DNA of 64,000 nt from JAOUEA01 sp963825635. Lineage in GTDB: Bacteria; Actinomycetota; UBA4738; HRBIN12. The position numbers were made by a program, and so were the translations under genes. The notes beneath the pieces are model-generated. The model searched no databases. It saw only the letters and a program-made list of their open reading frames with translations, and was not told the DNA's origin. Shown here one piece after another: positions 6,927 through 15,398 of the stretch. The number at the start of each line of letters is the position of its first letter. Within the stretch, counting starts at the first letter, position 1. The stretch spans positions 1,178,001-1,242,000 of the forward strand of contig CAWGTU010000001.1 of the NCBI GenBank assembly GCA_963825635.1. Direction: 5' to 3'.

Positions 6927-8531
6927 ATGGCGTGCGTCGAGCTCGACGGGCGCATCCTGATCATCGACGTCGGGCTCTCGTTCCCCTCGGGCGACATGCC
7001 GGGCATCGACCTGGTGCTGCCCGACTTCGACTACGTGCGGAACAACGCCGGCCGTGTCGAGGCGATCGTGCTCACGCACGGACACGAGGACCACATCGGC
7101 GCCTTGCCGTACCTGTTGCGCGAGATCGCCGACGTGCCCGTCTACGGCACGCCTTTCACCCTCGAGTTGCTGAAGGGCAAGCTCGAGGAGCACCAGGTGA
7201 ACGACCGGTGCGAGCTGCGGATCGCCGTCCCCGGCGAGGGCGCCAGCATCGGACCGTTCACGATGAGGTTCCTGCGCGTCACGCACTCGATCCCCGACGG
7301 GATGGCGGTCGTCATCGACACGCCGCACGGCGCGATCCTGCATACCGGCGACTTCAAGATCGACCAGACCCCCCTCGACGGGCGCCCGACCGACCTGCAC
7401 GGCCTCGCCGAGGAAGCGAGCGGCCGCGGCGTCCACCTGCTGCTCAGCGACTCAACGAACGCAGAGGAAGCCGGCTATACGGACAGCGAGCGCGCGGTCG
7501 GCCCCGTGCTGCAGCGCATCGTCGAGAACGCACCGGAGATCGTGGTGGCGGCGTGCTTCTCGAGCCACATCCACCGGGTGCAGCAGATCGTGAACGCCGC
7601 GCGAGCGAACGAGCGTGTCGTCGCGTTCCTCGGACGGTCGATGCTCAACTCGGTCGCGGCCGCCCGTCGGCTGGGGTACCTGCAGATCGACGACCGCGAC
7701 GTGATCGACATCGCGGAGGTGGCCGACCTCGACCCCGGACGCGTCGTCGTGATCTGCACCGGCAGCCAGGGCGAGCCGTTCTCGGCGCTCTCCCTCATGG
7801 CCCAACGCCAGCACAAGTGGGTGAAGCTCGACGAGGGCGACACGGTCGTGCTGTCGTCGTCGCTGATCCCCGGCAACGAGCCCGCGATCCACCGCGTGGT
7901 CGACGCCGTCTACCGCACGGGCGCCGACGTCTACCACATGCCCGCGGACCCGGTGCACTCCAGCGGCCACGCGGCTGCCGAGGAGCTGCGTCTGATGCTC
8001 TCCCTCGTGCGCCCCCGCTGGTTCATCCCGATCCACGGCGAGCGTCGCCACCTGCAGCACCACGCGCGCCTCGCGGAGGAGGTCGGCATCCCGCGCGACC
8101 ACATCGTGATCTGCGAGGACGGCGACCTCGTCGAGGTGGGGGAGCGGGTCGAGATCGTCGAGCGCGTGCAGGCCGGCATGACGTTCGTCGACGGCCTCGG
8201 CATCGGCGACGTGGGCGGCGAGGTGCTGCGCGACCGTCGCAAGCTGGCCGGCGACGGTGTGGTCGTCGTCGTGGTCACGATCGATTCGCAGACAGGCGAG
8301 CTCATCGGCGGCCCCGACATCGTGAACCGGGGCTTCGTGTACGAGGAAGCCTCGCAGGACATCCTCGACGAGGCGCGCGAGCGGGTGGTCGCCGCGATCG
8401 GCGAGACCGCCGACGCGCAGGTCACCGACCCGTCGGCACTTCAGCAGGACATCCGCCGCACTCTCGGCCGCTACTTCAGCGAGGTGACCCAGCGCAAGCC
8501 GGTGATCCTGCCCGTCGTGATGGAGGTGTGA
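6927..8531 (+). CDS. rnj: Ribonuclease J (start codon unclear)
   Basis: RNase J is a metallo-beta-lactamase/beta-CASP ribonuclease with endo- and 5'-3' exonuclease activity. The protein has HGHEDHIG (zinc-binding motif 2), DSTNAEEAG, and the beta-CASP motif PVHSSGHAAAEE; the C-terminal domain ends RKPVILPVVMEV. The first usual start codon, ATG at 6927, gives 534 residues but cuts off the conserved first beta-hairpin. That segment (CRVVFLGGVGEVGRN) is encoded in the same frame from about 6882, yet no ATG, GTG, TTG or CTG precedes it in frame before the stop codon at 6762. The true N-terminus is therefore upstream of 6927, through a rare start codon or a base error. It is coupled to dapA upstream; ftsK follows 54 bp downstream. 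Confidence 0.93.
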   Translation: MACVELDGRILIIDVGLSFPSGDMPGIDLVLPDFDYVRNNAGRVEAIVLTHGHEDHIGALPYLLREIADVPVYGTPFTLELLKGKLEEHQVNDRCELRIAVPGEGASIGPFTMRFLRVTHSIPDGMAVVIDTPHGAILHTGDFKIDQTPLDGRPTDLHGLAEEASGRGVHLLLSDSTNAEEAGYTDSERAVGPVLQRIVENAPEIVVAACFSSHIHRVQQIVNAARANERVVAFLGRSMLNSVAAARRLGYLQIDDRDVIDIAEVADLDPGRVVVICTGSQGEPFSALSLMAQRQHKWVKLDEGDTVVLSSSLIPGNEPAIHRVVDAVYRTGADVYHMPADPVHSSGHAAAEELRLMLSLVRPRWFIPIHGERRHLQHHARLAEEVGIPRDHIVICEDGDLVEVGERVEIVERVQAGMTFVDGLGIGDVGGEVLRDRRKLAGDGVVVVVVTIDSQTGELIGGPDIVNRGFVYEEASQDILDEARERVVAAIGETADAQVTDPSALQQDIRRTLGRYFSEVTQRKPVILPVVMEV

Positions 8532-8585
8532 GCAGGCCCGGTCGTTGCTTGCAGCAGGCGGATTTCCCGTCAGACTGAGGTCATC

Positions 8586-11003
8586 ATGGCGACGAAGACT
8601 TCCCCGTCGCGGCGTTCGTCGTCGCGTGCATCCAGCCGCCCGTCAGGCAAGAAGGCGCCTTCGAAGCGGCCGGCCTCGAAGAAGCCGGCGCCGAAGAAGA
8701 AGCCCCAGCGCGCGCCCGCGACCCAGATCCTCTCGCCGTTCGCTCGCGACACCCTGGGTATCGGGCTCATGGTGCTCGCGGGCCTCGCGGTGCTGTCGGT
8801 GTGGTTCGACGCCGCCGGGCCGATGGGCGACGCGTTCTCACGACTGTTGCACACAGGGTTCGGGCTCGCGGCCGTGCTGGTCCCCCTCGTCGGGTTGGGC
8901 TGGGGCATCGCCCTGCTCCGGGACCGCTCGCCCGAGGAGCGCATGCGCATGTTCATCGGGTTCGTGATCATGGGGCTCGGGGTGTTGGGCCTCGTCTCGA
9001 TCCTGCGTGGCAACCCGGGGGTGTTCGCTCCCGCCGTCGACACGAGGGTTCGTGGCGCCGGTGTGACGCAGGGCTTCTCCGACGCCGGCGGGTTCTTCGG
9101 CACGGTCGGCGCCTATCCGCTCTCGAAGGTCGTCTCGCCGGCCGGCGCCTTCCTCGTGGATCTGGGTCTCGCCGTGATCGGCACGCTGATCATGACGGGC
9201 ACATCGTTCGCCGAGCTCGGCCGGAAGTTCGCCGCGACCCGTGCGTCGCTCGCCGAGAAGCGTGAGGCCAAGGCGGCCGACGGACAGGCGAAGGCGGAGG
9301 CAGCCCTCGAGAAGCAACGCCTGAAGGACGAGCGTGCCGCCGAGAGGGCCGCGAAGCAGGCCGAGAAGGGCACCAAGGCCAAGCTCACCGAGCGGCTCGG
9401 GCTCACCGAGCCGGTCGTGGTGCTGCCGGACTCCGAGGCGCTCGGGGCGCTGGACCTCCCGCCCGAGGGCGCCGACACAGAGTCCGTCTCAGCCCCGCCG
9501 AAGCCGCGCGGGCGGACGATCGCGACGGCCGACGGGCCCTACCAGCTTCCGTCGCTCGATCTGCTGCGTACGGCACCGCCGTCAACCAACGACGGCGTGC
9601 ACGAGAAGGACATCATGGAGGCGCTCGGCCACACGCTCTCCACGTTCGGAGTCGATGCGAAGGTGACGGCGGCCCACCGTGGCCCCACGGTGACGATGTA
9701 CGAGGTCGCGGTCGCCTCGGGCACGAAGGTCAACAAGGTGCTGAACCTCTCCAGCGACATCGCGTACGCGCTCGCGACACCGGACGTCCGCATCATCGCC
9801 CCGATCCCGGGCAAGTCGGCGATCGGCATCGAGGTGCCGAACCGCCACCGCGACTTCGTGATGCTCGGCGACATCCTGCGTTCGAAGGCCGCGAAGCACG
9901 CGACCCATCCGCTGGCGGTGGCTCTCGGCAAGGACATCCACGGCGAGGCGCAGATGGTGAACCTGGCGACGATGCCGCACGTGCTGATCGCCGGGGCCAC
10001 CGGCGCCGGCAAGTCGAGCCTGGTGAACAGCTTCATCACGTCGATCCTGATGCGCACGAGCCCGGACGACGTCCGGCTCGTCCTGGTCGACCCCAAACGG
10101 GTGGAGCTCAGCCACTTCGCCGACGTGCCGCACCTGCTGAGTCCGGTGATCGTGCACCCCAAGCGGGCCACCGAGGCCCTCGAGTGGATCGTGCGCGAGA
10201 TGGAGATGCGCTACGAGATGCTCGCGACCGTCGGTGTGCGCGACATCGACGGGTACGAGGAGGGCCTGCGCGAGGGCACGTTGCGCCTGCCGGTCGGTCG
10301 CGAGCACGAGTACCAGCACATGAGCTACATCGTGGTCGTGATCGACGAGCTCGCCGACCTGATGATGGTGGCGCCTCGCGCGGTCGAGGACGCGATCTGC
10401 CGCATCGCCCAGATGGCCCGTGCCGTGGGCATCCACCTCGTCGTGGCGACGCAGCGTCCGAGCGTGGACGTCGTCACCGGGTTGATCAAGGCGAACATCC
10501 CGAGCCGTATCGCCCTGATGACGTCGAGCCAGGCAGATTCACGCGTGGTGCTCGACCAGAACGGCGCCGAGAAGCTCGTCGGACACGGCGACATGCTCTT
10601 CGCGCCCGCCAACGCGTCGAAGCCCACGAGGCTGCAGGGCGCCTGGGTGACCGAGGCGGAGATCCACGGCATCTCGGAGTTCATCCGGGCCCAGCGGGAG
10701 GTCGTCTACGAACAGCACATCGAGGGACTCGGAATCCCGCCGACCGAGGCAGAGCTCTCCGCAGGCTCGAGCGGCCCAGGGGACAGCGACGACGATCTGC
10801 TCAACCAGGCCGCCGAGCTGATCGTCCGCTCGCAGCTCGGCTCGACCAGCATGCTCCAGCGCAAGCTGAAGGTCGGGTTCGCCCGCGCCGGCCGCATCAT
10901 GGACCTGCTCGAGGAACAGGGCGTCGTGGGCCCGTCGCAGGGTTCGAAGGCGCGCGACGTGCTCGTGACCTGGGAAGAGTGGGAGGAGCGCCGCAGCGCC
11001 TGA
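8586..11003 (+). CDS. ftsK: DNA translocase FtsK/SpoIIIE
   Basis: This 805-residue ATPase pumps chromosomal DNA through the division septum. It begins with a Lys/Ser/Pro-rich stretch (residues 1-45), followed by four membrane segments between about 55 and 205 and a short charged linker. The motor domain has the Walker A loop GATGAGKSS near residue 470 and Walker B IVVVIDELADLMM near 585. The C-terminal winged-helix gamma domain (LIVRSQLGSTSMLQRKLKVG) binds orienting DNA sequences. It is at the short end for the family because the linker is short. The ATG at 8586 is supported by the basic N-terminus; a weak TTGCAG/CAGACT promoter may lie at 8549-8576. Confidence 0.96.
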   Translation: MATKTSPSRRSSSRASSRPSGKKAPSKRPASKKPAPKKKPQRAPATQILSPFARDTLGIGLMVLAGLAVLSVWFDAAGPMGDAFSRLLHTGFGLAAVLVPLVGLGWGIALLRDRSPEERMRMFIGFVIMGLGVLGLVSILRGNPGVFAPAVDTRVRGAGVTQGFSDAGGFFGTVGAYPLSKVVSPAGAFLVDLGLAVIGTLIMTGTSFAELGRKFAATRASLAEKREAKAADGQAKAEAALEKQRLKDERAAERAAKQAEKGTKAKLTERLGLTEPVVVLPDSEALGALDLPPEGADTESVSAPPKPRGRTIATADGPYQLPSLDLLRTAPPSTNDGVHEKDIMEALGHTLSTFGVDAKVTAAHRGPTVTMYEVAVASGTKVNKVLNLSSDIAYALATPDVRIIAPIPGKSAIGIEVPNRHRDFVMLGDILRSKAAKHATHPLAVALGKDIHGEAQMVNLATMPHVLIAGATGAGKSSLVNSFITSILMRTSPDDVRLVLVDPKRVELSHFADVPHLLSPVIVHPKRATEALEWIVREMEMRYEMLATVGVRDIDGYEEGLREGTLRLPVGREHEYQHMSYIVVVIDELADLMMVAPRAVEDAICRIAQMARAVGIHLVVATQRPSVDVVTGLIKANIPSRIALMTSSQADSRVVLDQNGAEKLVGHGDMLFAPANASKPTRLQGAWVTEAEIHGISEFIRAQREVVYEQHIEGLGIPPTEAELSAGSSGPGDSDDDLLNQAAELIVRSQLGSTSMLQRKLKVGFARAGRIMDLLEEQGVVGPSQGSKARDVLVTWEEWEERRSA

Positions 11004-11010
11004 ACGCCGC

Positions 11011-11400
11011 TCAGAGGGCGCCGACGCGTCTGGCCACCTGGAAGAGGGTGTCGGCGTGCTGCTGGGGGTCGATCATGAACCGTCCCGCCATGCCCACCTG
11101 CCCCTGCCAGTACGCGTAGATGCGCTCGGCATTCCACCCTCGTTCGGCGCCGCTGCGGAAGCTCCGGACGAGCTCGCTGCCGCTCCAGATCGCCGGGGGA
11201 GCGACGATGAACCCCCCACGGGCCCCGTCGATCGAGACCCAGTATGCCCCGACCAGTCCCCAACGACCGTCGTCGAGCTGACCCGAGACCAACAGGAACT
11301 TCACCGGGCCCTCAGAGAGCGTGTCGGGCGCGGTCACAGGTTCGCGGATCGCCGAGAGCGGCGAGGACTTCCAGGTCGTGTCGTTCATGTCAGGCTCCAT
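11011..11400 (-). CDS. Hypothetical protein
   Basis: A 129-residue protein without a signal peptide or membrane segment. It contains VKFLLVSGQLDDGRWGLVGAYWVSIDGARGGF and two Trp/Tyr-rich patches (RGWNAERIYAYWQGQVG), but I recognise no family. The start at 11400 follows GGGGAGGG about 12 bases upstream. An alternative ATG lies at 11388, and a longer reading from 11538 overlaps the next gene and is less likely. It is convergent with ftsK, the two stop codons lying 8 bp apart. Confidence 0.6.
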   Translation of the reverse strand: MEPDMNDTTWKSSPLSAIREPVTAPDTLSEGPVKFLLVSGQLDDGRWGLVGAYWVSIDGARGGFIVAPPAIWSGSELVRSFRSGAERGWNAERIYAYWQGQVGMAGRFMIDPQQHADTLFQVARRVGAL

Positions 11401-11524
11401 CAGCACGGGTTCCCTCCCCCTCGCAGCGCACACTAATCCCCCGAACGGGGCCGATGCGCCCGGCGAAAGTCGGTGTTTTCGGGTGCGGGGGCCGTCGGAA
11501 GTCGGTAGTTCCGCGTCTCCTGGC

Positions 11525-12055
11525 CTAGGCGAAGTCACGTACAGCAGGTGCGCCGTCCGCGAGCTTCACCCACTGCTCGTGATCGCGCCAGGCGCCCCGG
11601 ATGAACAGGTACCTGGGTGAGAAGCCCTCGCGGTGGAACCCCGCGCCCCGCACGAGCGCGATCGAGGCCTCGTTGCCCGGCTGCACGTTCGCCTGCACGC
11701 GGTGCAGTCCGAGTTCCTCGAACGCGTACCGCAGCAGCAGGGGCATCGCGGCGCGCATGTATCCCTGCCCGGCGAACGGCTCGAACGCGTAGTAGCCGAG
11801 GAACGCGCTACGGAACGGACCCATCACGATCTGTGACAGGTTCATCACCCCGGCGATCGAGCCGTCCTCGGCGTCGCAGACGAGGAGCGAGCGGTCGGTC
11901 TCGGTGAGGTTGCGTGTGAGCAGGCGCTCGAACCAGGGCGCCGGCTCGCCCGGCTCGAGCCACGGGTCGTGCAGCTCGCCCGACCCCAGGAGGCGCTCGA
12001 TGAACTCAGCGCGGTCGGCCTCGACCGGCGGGCGCAGCACGACCCTGGGGTTCAT
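11525..12055 (-). CDS. GNAT family N-acetyltransferase (RimJ/RimL-like)
   Basis: A 176-residue acetyltransferase. The N-terminus VVLRPPVEADRAEF is typical of the RimJ/RimL branch, and the acetyl-CoA-binding region reads FEPFAGQGYMRAAM, followed by LHRVQANVQPGNEASIALVRGAGF, the branch's C-terminal signature. Such enzymes acetylate N-terminal amino groups of proteins or small amines; the substrate here is unknown. The ATG at 12055 overlaps the pyrophosphatase stop by 4 bp (ATGA), so the two are translated from one message. Confidence 0.88.
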   Translation of the reverse strand: MNPRVVLRPPVEADRAEFIERLLGSGELHDPWLEPGEPAPWFERLLTRNLTETDRSLLVCDAEDGSIAGVMNLSQIVMGPFRSAFLGYYAFEPFAGQGYMRAAMPLLLRYAFEELGLHRVQANVQPGNEASIALVRGAGFHREGFSPRYLFIRGAWRDHEQWVKLADGAPAVRDFA

Positions 12056-12540
12056 GCGTCGTGCGCGCGCGCCTTCGCCTCGGCGATGACACGCTCGGCC
12101 GACGCCCGGTCCTCGAACCCCTCGGTGCTCACCTTGTGCCCTTCGAGATCCTTGTAGACCTGGAAGAAGTGCTCGATCTCGTTCAGCAGCGTCATCGGCA
12201 GGCCGGCGAGATCGCCGACGTGTGACCAGATCGGGTCGCGCAGCGGCACGCACAGGATCTTCTCGTCCTCACCCTTCTCGTCGGTCATGCGGAACAACCC
12301 GATCGGACGCACGTTGATGCGACATCCCGGGAACGTCGGCTCGCCCACGAACACCAGGGCATCGAGCGGATCGCCGTCACCGCCGAGGGTACCGTCGATG
12401 AACCCGTAGTCGGCCGGATACTGCATCGACGTGAAGAGCATGCGGTCGAGCACGATCTCGCCCGTCACGTGGTCCATCTCATACTTGTTGCGGGAGCCCT
12501 TCGGGATCTCAACGAACACGGTGAGTGAGTCCTCGACCAT
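12052..12540 (-). CDS. ppa: Inorganic pyrophosphatase (family I)
   Basis: This soluble enzyme hydrolyses pyrophosphate released by biosynthesis and so drives those reactions. The 162-residue protein has EIPKGSRNKYEMD near the N-terminus and the metal-binding signature DGDPLDALV, preceded by YPADYGFIDGTLGG. Length and motifs match bacterial family I enzymes. The ATG at 12540 is chosen because a minus-strand TACACT -10 box (12553-12548) ends 7 bases upstream, implying a leaderless mRNA. It shares its promoter region with the divergent RodZ-like gene. Confidence 0.96.
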   Translation of the reverse strand: MVEDSLTVFVEIPKGSRNKYEMDHVTGEIVLDRMLFTSMQYPADYGFIDGTLGGDGDPLDALVFVGEPTFPGCRINVRPIGLFRMTDEKGEDEKILCVPLRDPIWSHVGDLAGLPMTLLNEIEHFFQVYKDLEGHKVSTEGFEDRASAERVIAEAKARAHDA

Positions 12541-12547
12541 GCGGGGG

Positions 12548-12566
12548 AGTGTACCGGCGCTATCAT
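12548..12566. promoter_or_regulatory. Back-to-back promoters for ppa and the RodZ-like gene
   Basis: The minus strand has TACACT (12553-12548), 7 bases from the ppa ATG. The plus strand has TATCAT (12561-12566), 12 bases from the RodZ-like ATG at 12579. The two -10 boxes are only 7 bp apart, so the core promoters overlap. No strong -35 boxes are seen on either strand. Confidence 0.5.
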
Positions 12567-12578
12567 CCCGGGGTTCAC

Positions 12579-13322
12579 ATGGCCGGCACATCGCTGCAAC
12601 GACCCATCGGGGTCGGCCCGGCGCTCGAGAAGGCACGACGCATCCGCGGGCTCTCGCTCGATGCTGCTTCGCGCGACACGAGGCTCCGGATCGACCAACT
12701 CACCGCCCTCGAGGCCGAGGACTTCGCGGCGCTGCCCAACGACGCCTTCGTCCGGGGAGCGCTGCGCACGTATGCCCAGTACCTGGGCGTCAACCCTGAC
12801 AAGGTCCTCGGCGCGTACGCGACGCACGCCGCCGAGCCCCAAGCCCCGGCGCCCCCCGACGGACTCGGACGCATCGAGCGAGCGATCGCGGCCACGCGCA
12901 TCCGCGACAACCAGCGGTTCCTGCTGTTCGGGGCGGCGACGCTCGTCATCCTGCTGCTGCTCTTCGGGCTCGTCGCCCGTGACCGTGGCGCCCCGGCCCC
13001 GGCCGCGATCCCGACGACCGCACCGCCCGTGCCGACCGTGTCGTCGACGATCGACGCCGTGCTCGTCGCGCTGCGACCCGTCGGGGTCACGGTGACCGTC
13101 GACGGCGCCCCCGAGAGCCACGACATGGAGGAAGGCGAGACCCTCTCGTTCGCCGCCGACGAGGAACTCGTGCTCGCCGTCGCCGACGGTGGCGCGGTGC
13201 AGGTGACGGTCGCCGGGAGGGACCTGGGAGCACCCGGGGAGCCCGGCACGGCATGGACCGACACGTTCACGTTCGACGTCCGCGAGTCACCCGACGCGAC
13301 GACCGGATCGCCGACGCCGTGA
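12579..13322 (+). CDS. RodZ-like membrane protein with N-terminal helix-turn-helix
   Basis: A 247-residue protein with an N-terminal Cro/C1-type HTH of the RodZ kind (LEKARRIRGLSLDAASRDTRL... ALPNDAFVRGALRTYAQYLG). One membrane helix follows (FLLFGAATLVILLLLFGLVA, about residues 110-129), then a Pro/Thr linker and an extracytoplasmic domain of the DUF4115 type (VTVTVDGAPESHDMEEGETLSF). In rods RodZ links MreB to the cell wall machinery; actinobacterial versions beside cinA/recA exist but their role is less clear. The ATG at 12579 follows a TATCAT box. The end overlaps cinA by 4 bp (GTGA). Confidence 0.85.
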   Translation: MAGTSLQRPIGVGPALEKARRIRGLSLDAASRDTRLRIDQLTALEAEDFAALPNDAFVRGALRTYAQYLGVNPDKVLGAYATHAAEPQAPAPPDGLGRIERAIAATRIRDNQRFLLFGAATLVILLLLFGLVARDRGAPAPAAIPTTAPPVPTVSSTIDAVLVALRPVGVTVTVDGAPESHDMEEGETLSFAADEELVLAVADGGAVQVTVAGRDLGAPGEPGTAWTDTFTFDVRESPDATTGSPTP

Positions 13323-14598
13323 GCCGCTCGGTGCGGGTCGAGATCGTTGGCGTGGGCACCGAGTTGCTGCTCGGACAGATCGTGAACACCAACGCTCGCT
13401 GGATCGGTGAGCGGCTCGCGGAGGTCGGCGCTGACGTTCTCTTCCACCAGGCGGTGGGTGACAACCTCGACCGCATCGTGTCGGTGTTGGAGCTCGCCGC
13501 TTCCCGGTCCGACGTCGTGATCACGACGGGGGGCTCGGGCCCACCGAGGACGACATCACGCGCGATGCGCTCGCGCTGGTGATGGGTGTGCCGCTGGAAC
13601 GCGACCCCGAGCTCGAGCGGTGGCTGCGCGCACGGTTCGCGGGGTTCGGCGCCGGTGCGATGCCCGAGAACAACCTGCGCCAGGCCGACGTCCCGCGAGG
13701 AGCCGAGACGATCGAGAACGACCGCGGCTCCGCTCCCGGGCTCGTCGCCGAGCTGCCAAGCGGCGCGCGGGTCTATGCGCTGCCGGGAGTGCCGACGGAG
13801 ATGACGGCGATGATGCGCACCAGGGTGCTCCCCGACCTCGGCGCCACGATCGGCGCGGCGGTGGTGCGTTCCCGCACGCTGCGGTGCGTGGGCATCGGAG
13901 AATCGAAGGTCGCGGAGATGCTGGCGGATCTCTTCCCGTCGTCGACGAACCCGAGCCTCGCGTACCTCGCCTCGGCCGGCGAGGTGAAGGTGCGGCTCAC
14001 GGCGAAGGCCGACACGGTGACGCGGGCGGAGTCGATGATCGCCCCGCTCGCGGCCGAGGTGCATCGCCGACTCGGCGACCTGGTGTTCACCCTCGACGAC
14101 GAGTCGCTGGAGCAGGCGGTCTCGCGACTCCTGCTGGCGTCCGGACGACGCCTCGCGTGCGCCGAGTCGGTCACCGGTGGCAGTGTCGGGGCCCGTCTGA
14201 CCGTCGCCGAGGGCGCCTCGAAGGTCTTCGTCGGGTCGGCCGTCGTATACACGCCCGAGGCGAAGCAGCGAGTGCTCGGGGTGTCGCGCGAGACGATCGA
14301 GGGTCCGGGCGTCGTGAGTCGCGAGTGCGCGCTCGAGATGGCAGCGGGTGCCCGGCGCCTGTACGAGGCCGACGTGGCCGTCTCGCTCACGGGCGCCGCG
14401 GGTCCGCAACCACATGACGGCGCCGAGCCGGGCACGGTGTGGATCGGTCTCGACGCCGATGGCCTCACGCACGCTCGGGGCTACGTCGCGTCGGGCGACC
14501 GGGCGCGGGTGCGTCGCTGGGCCGAGCAAGCGGCGCTCGACCTCGTGCGCCGCTTCCTCGAGGGCAGGTCGCTGCCGGACGGCGACCGCATCGTCTGA
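13319..14598 (+). pseudogene. cinA: CinA-family nicotinamide-nucleotide amidase / competence-damage protein, interrupted by a one-base frameshift
   Basis: Two adjacent frames together make one CinA. The first (from GTG at 13319) encodes VRVEIVGVGTELLLGQIVNTNARWIGERL and runs to ITTGG; the second begins in phase at DDITRDAL and continues to 14598. Between them the family motif TTGGLGPTEDD is broken: the G run at 13528-13533 has six G where seven would restore the frame. The repaired protein would have about 426 residues, normal for the fusion of a MoCF-like ADP-ribose pyrophosphatase domain and a C-terminal PncC amidase domain (CAESVTGGSVGARLTV). The frameshift may be a sequencing error or real; both halves otherwise look conserved. 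It overlaps the RodZ-like gene by 4 bp. Confidence 0.9.
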
Positions 14599-14614
14599 GG
14601 TCCAGGAGGCGACC

Positions 14615-15202
14615 GTGGCGACCGATCGCGCGTCGGGACGGGAGGCGAAGCCGCAGCGCCTCTTCGTTGCCGTCGCGATCCCGGCGGGGACGGCTGACGC
14701 CGTGGAGGCGGCGATCGGAACGTGGCGCGAGGCGTTCCCACGGGCTCGATGGGTGCCGCGTGAGAACTGGCACGTCACGCTCGCGTTCTTGGGGTCGACG
14801 TCTCCCCGTCTGGTCCCGTGGGTCCTGGGGCAGCTCGCCGAGGTCGCGGAGCGCACACCCGTGTTCGAGACGCGAGTGAGGGGGCTCGGTGCCTTCCCGT
14901 CGACGGACCGAGCGCGGGTGCTGTGGGTCGGTCTCGAGGACGATCCCGGGTCGATCCACGGGCTGGCCACCGCCGTGCGGAGGGCGTTGGCCCGCGAGTT
15001 CCCGCCCGAGGCTCGACCGTTCAGCGCCCACCTGACCGTCGCCAGGAGCCACCCCGCGCTCGCGCTGCCCTCGTCGTTCGCGCAGACCCCCCTCGAGAGC
15101 GACCGGTTCGAGGTCGAGGCGCTCGCCCTGATGAGGAGTCAGGCACGGCGCACGGCGCCCATCTACGAACGAGTCGCGACTATTCCCCTCGGGAGCGGAT
15201 GA
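14615..15202 (+). CDS. thpR: RNA 2',3'-cyclic phosphodiesterase (2H phosphoesterase)
   Basis: A 195-residue member of the LigT/ThpR family. The two HxTx motifs that give the 2H superfamily its name are present: HVTLAFLG and HLTVAR. These enzymes open 2',3'-cyclic phosphates on RNA ends; the reverse ligation is known in vitro. RLFVAVAIP near the N-terminus is also typical. The GTG at 14615 follows CCAGGAGGC at a spacing of about 6, which decides the start. It lies 16 bp behind cinA, and actinobacterial genomes often place it between cinA and recA. Confidence 0.92.
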   Translation: MATDRASGREAKPQRLFVAVAIPAGTADAVEAAIGTWREAFPRARWVPRENWHVTLAFLGSTSPRLVPWVLGQLAEVAERTPVFETRVRGLGAFPSTDRARVLWVGLEDDPGSIHGLATAVRRALAREFPPEARPFSAHLTVARSHPALALPSSFAQTPLESDRFEVEALALMRSQARRTAPIYERVATIPLGSG

Positions 15203-15225
15203 CGTCTCCGGCCTGACCTGGGTGG

Positions 15226-15254
15226 TTGCATCCGAACAGGTGTTCGAGTAGCGT
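15226..15254 (+). promoter_or_regulatory. recA promoter with LexA box in the spacer
   Basis: TTGCAT (15226-15231) and TAGCGT (15249-15254) are separated by exactly 17 bp. The spacer holds CGAACAGGTGTTCG (15233-15246), an exact match to the actinobacterial SOS box pattern CGAAC-N4-GTTCG. LexA bound there would block polymerase directly. The lexA gene itself lies at 31662-32276. Confidence 0.9.
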
Positions 15255-15398
15255 GCCGACAGCGCCGACCGGATCACAGAGGTGTAACTTATGTCAGACC
15301 CGCTCGCTAGCGTGCGCGTTCCAACAGGAGATGAGCTCGCACGGCACCTCCTCGCCGGTGGGCCGAGGGGCCAGAGGGCCAGGGAGAAGGAGGCCAGG

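Noticed and set aside
13319..14598. Two separate genes instead of one cinA
   Set aside because: The two frames join within a single conserved motif and only one G is missing.
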